Source: Candidatus Aminicenantes bacterium UBA6228
Lineage (GTDB): Bacteria; Acidobacteriota; Aminicenantia; Aminicenantales; Saccharicenantaceae
Assembly: GCA_002441005.1 (NCBI GenBank)
Contig: DJWO01000002.1
Coordinates: 189,908-253,907 of the forward strand
DNA length: 64,000 bases
Direction of reading: 5' to 3'
Positions 1-6,877 of the stretch are shown here, piece after piece. Under the pieces are notes generated by a model. It was not told where the DNA came from. It made no database searches and was given only the letters and a program-made list of their open reading frames with translations. A program made the translations under genes and the position numbers. Numbering within the stretch: position 1 is the stretch's first letter; each line of letters starts with the position of its first letter.

Positions 1-371
1 GGGAAAATATCTGTGTGATTAAAAATGGCGTTCTTCACTCTAATCCCAATTCCGAATCAGTTCTGGAAGGTATTACCAGAACCAGCCTCCTCGAACTGGC
101 TCCGGATCTTGGCCTGCAGGCCTTAATCGCTCCTATTACCAAAGAGGATTTGTTCGGGGCTGATGAGGCTTTCTTCTGTGGAACAGCCGCCGAGATTTCA
201 CCTATCTCTAAAGTGGCCGACATGTCTGAGAATCAGGAAAAACCTCCGGTCTATACCATTGGTACAGGAAAACCAGGCAGTTTGACCATGAAATTAGCTG
301 AAGCCTACAAGCAGATCACTACTGGAAAAAATCCAAAATATGAAAAATGGCTGACCTACGTAAATAAATAA
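1..371 (+). CDS. ilvE: Branched-chain amino acid aminotransferase, C-terminal part (cut by window edge)
   Basis: The reading frame is open from base 3 and has no convincing start, so the gene begins upstream of the window. The visible ~122 residues match the C-terminal half of class IV PLP aminotransferases of the IlvE type: the SVLEGITRTSLLELAPDLG helix, the ADEAFFCGTAAEISPI loop and the GK-G-LT...Y..WLTYV ending. IlvE transfers amino groups between glutamate and branched-chain 2-oxo acids in the cytoplasm. The catalytic lysine would be in the missing part. D-amino-acid aminotransferase and aminodeoxychorismate lyase share the fold, but the GTAAEI loop favours IlvE. Confidence 0.85.
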   Translation, partial: ENICVIKNGVLHSNPNSESVLEGITRTSLLELAPDLGLQALIAPITKEDLFGADEAFFCGTAAEISPISKVADMSENQEKPPVYTIGTGKPGSLTMKLAEAYKQITTGKNPKYEKWLTYVNK

Positions 372-455
372 GCGGCTGAAAATATTTAAAAGGATTTAGA
401 GGTTAAAATAAAGTTATAATTTCCCTGAATTAAATCTTAAGCACAGAGGCCAGCC

Positions 456-2609
456 ATGGACAAATTAAAAGCCAGAAAAAACTTTAAGGTAATAATAGCC
501 AGCGGATTTGCTTTTCTATTTTTTTTCAACCTGCTTTCCAGTTCGCTTGTTGCCCAGAATATTTTAAGCTCTCTGGCTGATAGGCAGAATTACCAGAGGA
601 AAAGGGTTTCCTCGGCTGATACCACTGGCGGCAACCATGATTTTTTGACTATTCCGGCCGGGCAGACGGCTGTTCTGGCCGAGATCAAGGGGCCGGCTAT
701 TATTGACCATATCTGGATGACTATCTCCGCCGAGCCATTTTACGGACGGAAATTGGTTCTCAGGATTTACTGGGATGGAGAGGATACCCCTTCGGTTGAA
801 GTTCCGGTTGGCGATTTTTTTGCAGTTGGCCACGGACTGGAGAGAAATCTCCTGTCTGTGCCTGTGATCAGGTCTTCTGATGGCCGGGCTTTAAATTCTT
901 ACTGGACAATGCCCTTTCGGTGGTCGGCCCGGGTGACCATCACCAATGAAGGCAGCCGGCCTGCTGGCTCATTCTACTATCAAATAGATTACCGGCAGGT
1001 TGAAGACATCAAGCCCGAGGTGCCCTATTTTCATGCCCAGTACCGGCAGGAGTTTCCCTGTGAAGCAGACCTCAATTACCTGATTTTAGAAGCTGTTGGC
1101 CAGGGACATTATGCCGGGTGTGTCTTGAGTGTTCTTCAGCGGTCGCTTGGCTGGTGGGGTGAAGGCGATGATCTGATTTACATTGACGGCGAGGAGACAC
1201 CCCAGATTACCGGCACTGGCAGTGAAGATTATTTTTCCGATGCCTGGGGAATGAGAGAAGGCAGCCATCTTTATTACGGTTGTTCCCTCCAGGAAGAGGA
1301 CTTTCAAGCCGGGGCTAAAGCCACGGTCTTCCGCTTTCATTTGCCTGACCCGGTGCCTTTTTTCAAATCTATCAGGGTGACCATTGAACATGGTCATGCC
1401 AATGATCGTTCTGATTTCTACAGCTCGGTTGGTTTCTGGTATCAGGCTGAACCGCACAAACCTTTCCCGCCTTTGCCGCCAGCAGACAAACGCCTGCCTT
1501 TTGCCCTTGAGGCCAGTGATAATTTTTTCTTGCCGGTCTGGCTGAAGATGGAAAACGGCCAGTCTGGCCAGGTTGAATTTCTGGATAAAGTCAGCGGGAC
1601 GAAGCTGACCGGACCTTCGCTAACCCCTATGCTTACTTCCTATTATGATCACAGTGGCCAGCGTTATCAGGCTATAGTTACCCAGGGAGCCACCGACGGC
1701 AGCCGAATCTCCCTGAACCTCACCGCCAGCCTGTCTGATCTTTACGACCTTAAGATTTATTATTTAAAAGGACCGGCTTTTAGTAACTGGCAGATATTAA
1801 AAGAAATAAAAGCGGCGCCGCCCGCTGAAGCCAGAGTTGGAGCCCAGCCCGGAGAACTTCAAGCCGGAGAAAAAGAGAAAAATGAGGCCGGTCAGGAAAA
1901 ACAGGTGGCCCAGGAATCACCGGCTCCGAATTATTTGACTCTGGCTAAAGTAAATGCTTATGCTCCCGAGCTCACAATTGAGTCTCTGACGATTAAAACT
2001 CAGGAACTGGCCGCCGGAGAGAATAGTTTCATTCTGGAAGTAGCCGGAAAAGAGCTCAAATCAACGGGTTTTGACCTGGCTATGGTAGCAGTTAATCTGG
2101 TGCCGGCCGGACGTAATTTTGCCCTCGACTGGAATATTATCGGTCCCTTTGAGGCTAAAGACATGTCTTATCTCACCACAGTTTACCCGCCTGAAACTGA
2201 AACCAGCCTCAATAAAAGCTATCCGGGAAAAAATAATCAGCCAGCTTCCTGGCAGGTCATTAAAGCCCCCGCTTCCGGTTATGTAGCTTTAAATGAGATG
2301 ATCCAGCCAAACGAACAGGCCGTGGCTTATGGGCTGACCTATCTTTATTCGCCAGAACCAAGGCAGGTGACACTTTTAGTCGGAAGTGACGACGGAGTAA
2401 AGCTCTGGGTTAATGACACTCTGGTCCAGACCAATCCTGCTTATCGTGGAGCTTATCCGGATCAGGACCGGATAAATGTTAACCTGAAGGCTGGCTGGAA
2501 TAAGGTCTTAATCAAAGTGCTTCAGGGCTCTGGCGGCTGGGGTTTTTACCTCAGAATACCGGATCCCAAGGGAGAATATCGCTGGAGTACGAAACCGGCC
2601 GGGAAATAA
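456..2609 (+). CDS. Secreted DUF2961 (GH172-type) protein with C-terminal extension
   Basis: 717 residues with an N-terminal signal peptide (basic KARKNFK, then a hydrophobic stretch, cleavage near LVAQ). Residues ~55-340 form a DUF2961 domain, including a DGEE segment near 244 and the family hallmark GTGSEDYF at about 253-260, whose Glu is a likely catalytic residue. DUF2961 is now glycoside hydrolase family GH172, whose characterised members act on fructofuranosides and arabinofuranosides. After a Glu/Ala-rich linker (~450-490) comes a beta-rich C-terminal part with a PA14-like segment (GSDDGVKLWVNDTLV), probably carbohydrate-binding. Start ATG has an AGAGG site; a TATAAT lies at 415-420. 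Substrate cannot be told from sequence. Confidence 0.8.
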   Translation: MDKLKARKNFKVIIASGFAFLFFFNLLSSSLVAQNILSSLADRQNYQRKRVSSADTTGGNHDFLTIPAGQTAVLAEIKGPAIIDHIWMTISAEPFYGRKLVLRIYWDGEDTPSVEVPVGDFFAVGHGLERNLLSVPVIRSSDGRALNSYWTMPFRWSARVTITNEGSRPAGSFYYQIDYRQVEDIKPEVPYFHAQYRQEFPCEADLNYLILEAVGQGHYAGCVLSVLQRSLGWWGEGDDLIYIDGEETPQITGTGSEDYFSDAWGMREGSHLYYGCSLQEEDFQAGAKATVFRFHLPDPVPFFKSIRVTIEHGHANDRSDFYSSVGFWYQAEPHKPFPPLPPADKRLPFALEASDNFFLPVWLKMENGQSGQVEFLDKVSGTKLTGPSLTPMLTSYYDHSGQRYQAIVTQGATDGSRISLNLTASLSDLYDLKIYYLKGPAFSNWQILKEIKAAPPAEARVGAQPGELQAGEKEKNEAGQEKQVAQESPAPNYLTLAKVNAYAPELTIESLTIKTQELAAGENSFILEVAGKELKSTGFDLAMVAVNLVPAGRNFALDWNIIGPFEAKDMSYLTTVYPPETETSLNKSYPGKNNQPASWQVIKAPASGYVALNEMIQPNEQAVAYGLTYLYSPEPRQVTLLVGSDDGVKLWVNDTLVQTNPAYRGAYPDQDRINVNLKAGWNKVLIKVLQGSGGWGFYLRIPDPKGEYRWSTKPAGK

Positions 2610-2634
2610 ACTTGCCAGCTGCTTTAGAATCTTT

Positions 2635-4047
2635 TTATTGCTTTAGAATCTCATCAGCCTTAGCTTTAATTATCTCCAGGGCCTGCCGCACATGCCTTTC
2701 TTCTGTCGTTCTTTGCCCGACAACCAGCCTGATGGTGAATTTCCCTTTAAGAGTAGTGTGGGTCATAAAGACCTGGCCAGTGGAGTTAATGGCCTGAAGG
2801 AGTTTCCGGTTAAGTTTGTTGAGTTCTTCTTCCGGGCGGCCATCATTTAAGCGAAAGCAAACCAAGCTGAAATAAACCGGGGCCAGAATTTCAAATCTCC
2901 TGTCCCGGGCCAGTTCTTCTCTTAAAATCTCAGCCAGGTGGAGGTGCTTCCTGATAATTTTGCGGAGGCCTTCAATCCCGTAAGACCTTAAAACGAACCA
3001 CAACTTTAGAGAGCGAAAACGCCGGCCAAGCTGAATCCCCCAGTCGCGAAAATTTTTGACCTCGGCATCAACGCCTGTTTTTAGATATTCGGGATGAATT
3101 TCAAAAGTCTTAGTCAAAAGGCGGTAGTCACGAACAAAGAAAGCCGAACAATCAAAGTTGGTCAGCATCCATTTGTGCGGATTAAAAACCAGCGAATCGG
3201 CAGATTCTATCCCTTCCAGAGCCCAGCGCTTCTCGGGCAGGATGGCAGCTGTCCCGGCATAAGCCGCATCCACATGAAACCAGATTCGATACTCTGAAGT
3301 CAGCTCGCCAATGGCTTTGAGGGGATCAACCGCCCCGGAAGAAGTGGTGCCAACAGTTGCCACCACTGCCGCTGGTTTAAAGCCAGCCTTCAGGTCAGCC
3401 TTAATGGCTCTTTCCAGCTCGCCTGGAATCAGGGCATATTCTTCATCAGTTGGGATATAGACCAGGTTTTTCCGGCCATAACCGGCTATTTTTACTCCTT
3501 TTTCGATACTGGAATGAGCTTCTTCTGAAGCATAAACCCTCAAAATCTGAGAAAAACCGGCCTCATTGATAGCAAAATCGGTGGCTCTCTCACGGGCAGC
3601 CAGCAGGGCACAAAGAGTGGCCGTCGAGGCCGTATCCTCAATGACACCTGAAAACTCCTCAGGCAGGCTCAGCATCTGGCGCAGCCAGTCCATAACGACT
3701 TCTTCGAGTTCAGTGGCTGAGGGGGAGGTTTCCCAGACCATACCCTGTGTACCAAGTCCGGCGGCCAGCAATTCGCCCAGAATCGAAGCCGGGCTGTTGT
3801 TAGAGGGAAAATAGGCAAACCAGCCAGGGTGCTGCCAGTGAGTCATCCCGGGCAGAATAATCTGATCGAAATCCTTCAGAATGCGGTCCATGCCTTCTGA
3901 TTGAAGAGGCGGAGAAGCCGGCAACTGATTTTTAATTTCCCCTGGCCTGGCCTTTGATTTTACCGGATATTTTTCAACTTCCTCAAGATAATCAGCCACC
4001 CAGTCTATCAGTTGATAGCCATATTTTTTAAAATCTTCCTTTTTCAT
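2635..4047 (-). CDS. Group II pyridoxal-phosphate decarboxylase (aromatic-L-amino-acid decarboxylase type)
   Basis: 470 residues, full length for the family. The PLP-binding lysine is in NPHKWMLTNFDCSAFFVRD (Lys about 292), preceded by the FHVDAAYAGTAAILPE segment whose Asp contacts the pyridine nitrogen and by VATVGTTSSGAVDP. The N-terminal MTHWQHPGWFAYFPSNNSPAS motif is typical of aromatic amino acid/tyrosine/tryptophan decarboxylases and of the related aldehyde synthases. It likely converts an aromatic amino acid to an amine and CO2 in the cytoplasm. Start ATG has a strong AAGGAG site. It ends 25 bp from the convergent DUF2961 gene. The exact substrate (Trp, Tyr, Phe or Dopa) is not determined. 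Confidence 0.88.
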   Translation of the reverse strand: MKKEDFKKYGYQLIDWVADYLEEVEKYPVKSKARPGEIKNQLPASPPLQSEGMDRILKDFDQIILPGMTHWQHPGWFAYFPSNNSPASILGELLAAGLGTQGMVWETSPSATELEEVVMDWLRQMLSLPEEFSGVIEDTASTATLCALLAARERATDFAINEAGFSQILRVYASEEAHSSIEKGVKIAGYGRKNLVYIPTDEEYALIPGELERAIKADLKAGFKPAAVVATVGTTSSGAVDPLKAIGELTSEYRIWFHVDAAYAGTAAILPEKRWALEGIESADSLVFNPHKWMLTNFDCSAFFVRDYRLLTKTFEIHPEYLKTGVDAEVKNFRDWGIQLGRRFRSLKLWFVLRSYGIEGLRKIIRKHLHLAEILREELARDRRFEILAPVYFSLVCFRLNDGRPEEELNKLNRKLLQAINSTGQVFMTHTTLKGKFTIRLVVGQRTTEERHVRQALEIIKAKADEILKQ

Positions 4048-4076
4048 GGCTATTTCTCCTTTCTTTTAACCTGATT

Positions 4077-4096
4077 ATGGAGGTTTTACCCTCCAT
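4077..4096. repeat. Perfect inverted repeat in the leader of the decarboxylase gene
   Basis: ATGGAGG-TTTTAC-CCTCCAT, seven perfect base pairs around a 6-nt loop, lies about 30 bp upstream of the decarboxylase start codon on the reverse strand. It could be an operator or a 5' leader hairpin. No run of T follows, so it does not look like a terminator. Confidence 0.4.
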
Positions 4097-4254
4097 CTCA
4101 GCTTTTTTAGCCTGACAACCTTTATTTTAATATCTTTTATGGCTGATTTTAAAGTAACTTCGAGCTAAAACCTGCTTTTAATATGACTTTTGCAGCCTAA
4201 AGCCGGAGACTTTTGTCTAATTTTCTTTCATTAAAAAAATTTTGCTATTTTTAC

Positions 4255-4283
4255 TTGATTAGTAGTCCTATCTGTGGTATAAT
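4255..4283 (+). promoter_or_regulatory. Sigma-70-type promoter in gene-free stretch
   Basis: TTGATT, a 17-bp spacer, then a perfect TATAAT. Transcription would begin near 4290. No protein gene of normal size follows before the terminator at 4511-4548. Confidence 0.6.
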
Positions 4284-4289
4284 ACTAAA

Positions 4290-4548
4290 TTGTTGGGGAA
4301 GGGGAAAAAACTCAAAAGATTTAAGTGACCTTTGTTTTGATCTTTTTATTTAAATTTAATTAAATTACCTCCATTGAATTGCAACCAAAGTCCTGCTTAA
4401 TCCGTTGTTTAAATTGAGAACGAGAGATGAAAACGCCTAAGCAAATGACTAAAGCTTTTCAAGAGAAACCATCCTTTCTCTAATCCCCTCCTTTTATGCC
4501 CTTAACCCTAAGCCCTGCTACTTGCTAAGCAGGGCTTTTCTTTTTTTG
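4290..4548 (+). ncRNA. Candidate structured small RNA (about 259 nt)
   Basis: A consensus promoter (4255-4283) and a strong intrinsic terminator (4511-4548) bracket a stretch without a normal ORF. Internal structure is visible: TTAAG/CTTTG segments near 4320-4335 can pair with CAAAG/CTTAA near 4387-4401, enclosing an AU-rich loop, and AGAGAAA-CCATCC-TTTCTCT at 4462-4481 is a perfect hairpin. The only in-frame peptide is an 18-codon ORF at 4427-4483 (MKTPKQMTKAFQEKPSFL) after a weak GAGAACGAGAG site, and part of it sits in that hairpin. It does not match the conserved cores of SRP RNA, tmRNA or RNase P RNA that I can recognise. A 6S-like rod is possible but unproven. Confidence 0.4.
4511..4548 (+). 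terminator. Strong rho-independent terminator
   Basis: AGCCCTGCT, an 8-nt loop, AGCAGGGCT (nine perfect pairs), then TTTCTTTTTTT. It ends the candidate RNA and separates it from the riboswitch promoter. Confidence 0.8.
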
Positions 4549-4592
4549 AATTTAAGAATCATGGTTTTTAATCAATTGACCTGGCCTTTTTA

Positions 4593-4620
4593 TTGACTAT
4601 TGTCCCCGATGAGTTAAAAT
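4593..4620 (+). promoter_or_regulatory. Promoter of the riboswitch-controlled receptor
   Basis: TTGACT, 16-bp spacer, TAAAAT. The predicted start near 4627 lies about ten bases before the first paired base of the cobalamin aptamer, as expected for a riboswitch leader. Confidence 0.6.
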
Positions 4621-4636
4621 TAGAGCTTCAATCTCG

Positions 4637-4785
4637 CGGGTTTGAAAGCCAGGGAAGTCCGTTGGAGACGGACACAGCCCCCGCTACTGTAATCGGCGAC
4701 GAATCCCCAGGATGGCCACTGCCTGGAGGGCGGGAAGGCCGGGGAAGAGGATGACCCGAAAGTCAGGATACCTGCTTTAGACCCG
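4637..4785 (+). promoter_or_regulatory. Cobalamin (B12) riboswitch aptamer
   Basis: The conserved core is present in order: AGGGAA at 4651, GCCCCCGCTACTGTAA, the B12 box GGCCACTGCC near 4715, GGGAAGGCC, GAGGATGACCCG and AGTCAGGATACCTGC. The closing P1 stem is visible: CGGGTTT (4637-4643) with AGACCCG (4779-4785). Just downstream, CTATCTTC (4796-4803) pairs with GAAGATAG (4809-4816), a possible part of the expression platform. It lies ~40 bp before the AAAGGAG ribosome site. The class normally shuts off expression when adenosylcobalamin binds. The downstream receptor is therefore probably for B12 or a corrinoid. Confidence 0.92.
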
Positions 4786-4863
4786 GCGGCCTTGGCTATC
4801 TTCGGGCGGAAGATAGAAAGTTGCCTGTCATCAATTTTTTCAAGCGGGGGGAAAGGAGCTTCG

Positions 4864-6798
4864 GTGAAAAAAGGCCTGTCTGCCCTTTTATTTTTTGGCC
4901 TGCTCTCCATGACTATCTCCGGTTTGTTGGCTGACGATGAGAAGCAGCAGGTAAAACTGCATCATGAAATTGTGGTCACCGCTACCCGGCTGGAAACTCC
5001 AATAAAGGAGGTGGCCTCAGCCATCACGGTGGTCAGGGTTGAGTCATTAACTCCGGCCAGCCTGACCCAGGCTCAAAATCTTTTCGCCCGTGTCCCCGGG
5101 CTCTTTTTTCTTCAAACCGGCCTGGCTGGAGGAAACGGTTCAGTTTTTATCCGGGGAGCCAACTCCGAACACACTTTATTTATGCTGGATGGCTTCGAGC
5201 TGAATGACCCGGTTTCTCCAGCCCGTTCTTTTAATTTCAATTTATTCAACCTGGGTCTGATTAATCAAATTGAAGTTCTTCGCGGGCCTCAGAGCAGCCT
5301 CTATGGCTCAGACGCCCTGGCCGGCGTCATCAATCTTATTTCGGCTGATCCGGAAAAAAATCAACTGGAGCTTTCCGGCTTTTATGGTTCATATAGAACC
5401 TTTGAAGGTAATCTCCGCCTGGCCCGGGCGGGTAAAAAATTGTTTTATCTTCTGGAATTCAATTCAGATGATACCGCCGGTATATCTCAGGCCAGCAGTG
5501 CTTATCACGGAAATCAGGAACGGGACGGCTATGCCCAGCAGGGACTGGCCTTCAAATTTAAGTACCAGCCCGGGGAAAATTTTAATCTTTCCTGGCAAAC
5601 CAGAGCCCTGACCGGCCGGGCCGAGCTTGATAGTTTTGGCGGTCCGGGAGGGGATGACCCCAATTCCATCCAGAAATCAACCTTTTTCTTTAACCGTCTG
5701 GAGCTTGGCCGCTTTTTCTTCAACCATCGCTGGGAGCAAAAATTGGTTGTTGGTTTCCAGGCTGGCCTGCGCCAGAATGACAATCCGGCCGATGAATTCC
5801 ACCCTGAAACCGAAGAGGCTCGCTACCAAAGCCAGCTTTTTAAGCTGGACTGGCAGAATAATCTTTATCTCTCGCCTGCGCATCTTCTGATTTTTGGCTT
5901 TGAAGAAAAACTTGAGCAAGGTAGCTCCGATTATTCTTATTTAAGTTCGTGGGGAAACTATGAGAGCAATTTTCCCCGTCAGAGGGCTTCGCTGGCCAGC
6001 TTTTATCTTCAGCATCAGTGGAAACCCTGGCCTCAGCTTTCCTTAACTTCAGGGGCCCGCTTTGATCATCATCAGGACTTCGGTCCGGCTGTGACTTTCA
6101 GGCTGGCCGCTAATCTTGACTGGCCCGGGCAGCAGGCCAGGTTCAAATTTACCCTCGGTACAGGTTTTAAGGCTCCGTCTCTTTATGAGCTCTATGCTCC
6201 GCCTGATAATCTTGGTCCAATCGGCAATATTTCCCTTGAACCTGAAAAAAATCTGGGCTGGGATGCCGGGGTCGAAAAAACTCTCTTCACCAACTTGACC
6301 CTGTCTTTGACTTACTTTGAAATGCGGTTTAAAAACTTGATTCAGTTTTATTACGGAACAGGTTATGAAAATATCGGCCGGGCCCGCAACCGCGGCCTGG
6401 AGTTTTCATTGCGGGCCTCTTTAACCAGGAGCCTTGATCTCACCGCCTGCTGGACTCATCTTCAGGCCAGAGACATTGACCATGAGACTGATCTCCTCCG
6501 CCGGCCAGGGGATACATTTTATGTTAACCTCAATTTTTCCCGAAGAGCAGTCAGAGTTACTTCAGAACTCTATTATCTGGGCCAGAGAAATGACCTTGAT
6601 TATTCTTCTTATCCTAACCGTGAGGTCAGCCTTCAGCCGGCCTGGTTGGTCAATCTTCTGGTAAGTTATAGCTTTAAACCTTCGCTAAATTTTTTCCTCC
6701 GCGGGGATAATCTTCTCGGCAGCCGCTATGAGATGGTCTATGGCTATGGCTCGCCCGGGGCTACAATTTCGACTGGATTTAGATTAGAATTGTTTTAG
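4864..6798 (+). CDS. btuB: TonB-dependent outer-membrane receptor, probably cobalamin/corrinoid (BtuB-like)
   Basis: I place the start at GTG 4864, 5 bp after AAGGAG (4853-4858); the frame is open to 4792 but the upstream part overlaps the riboswitch platform. This gives 644 residues with a signal peptide (KKGLSALLFFGLLSMTISGLLA), a TonB-box-like EIVVTATR, a plug domain (~40-150: GLFFLQTGLAGGNGSVFIRG, MLDGFELNDPVS, EVLRGPQSSLYGSDALAGVINL) and a 22-strand barrel ending in the usual terminal Phe. It would bind an extracellular substrate and import it with TonB-ExbBD energy. Substrate assignment to B12 rests on the riboswitch. No BtuCDF genes are adjacent. Confidence 0.85.
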   Translation: MKKGLSALLFFGLLSMTISGLLADDEKQQVKLHHEIVVTATRLETPIKEVASAITVVRVESLTPASLTQAQNLFARVPGLFFLQTGLAGGNGSVFIRGANSEHTLFMLDGFELNDPVSPARSFNFNLFNLGLINQIEVLRGPQSSLYGSDALAGVINLISADPEKNQLELSGFYGSYRTFEGNLRLARAGKKLFYLLEFNSDDTAGISQASSAYHGNQERDGYAQQGLAFKFKYQPGENFNLSWQTRALTGRAELDSFGGPGGDDPNSIQKSTFFFNRLELGRFFFNHRWEQKLVVGFQAGLRQNDNPADEFHPETEEARYQSQLFKLDWQNNLYLSPAHLLIFGFEEKLEQGSSDYSYLSSWGNYESNFPRQRASLASFYLQHQWKPWPQLSLTSGARFDHHQDFGPAVTFRLAANLDWPGQQARFKFTLGTGFKAPSLYELYAPPDNLGPIGNISLEPEKNLGWDAGVEKTLFTNLTLSLTYFEMRFKNLIQFYYGTGYENIGRARNRGLEFSLRASLTRSLDLTACWTHLQARDIDHETDLLRRPGDTFYVNLNFSRRAVRVTSELYYLGQRNDLDYSSYPNREVSLQPAWLVNLLVSYSFKPSLNFFLRGDNLLGSRYEMVYGYGSPGATISTGFRLELF

Positions 6799-6877
6799 TC
6801 TTTTTGACTTTTTAGCCGTTTGACCGGAAGAAGAAAAGCCAAGAGAAATGTCATTTTAACCTGGCTGGAGTCCTAAG

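Noticed and set aside
4792..4863. Longer N-terminus for the TonB receptor
   Set aside because: The extra residues overlap the riboswitch platform and spoil the signal peptide; GTG 4864 has AAGGAG at the right distance.
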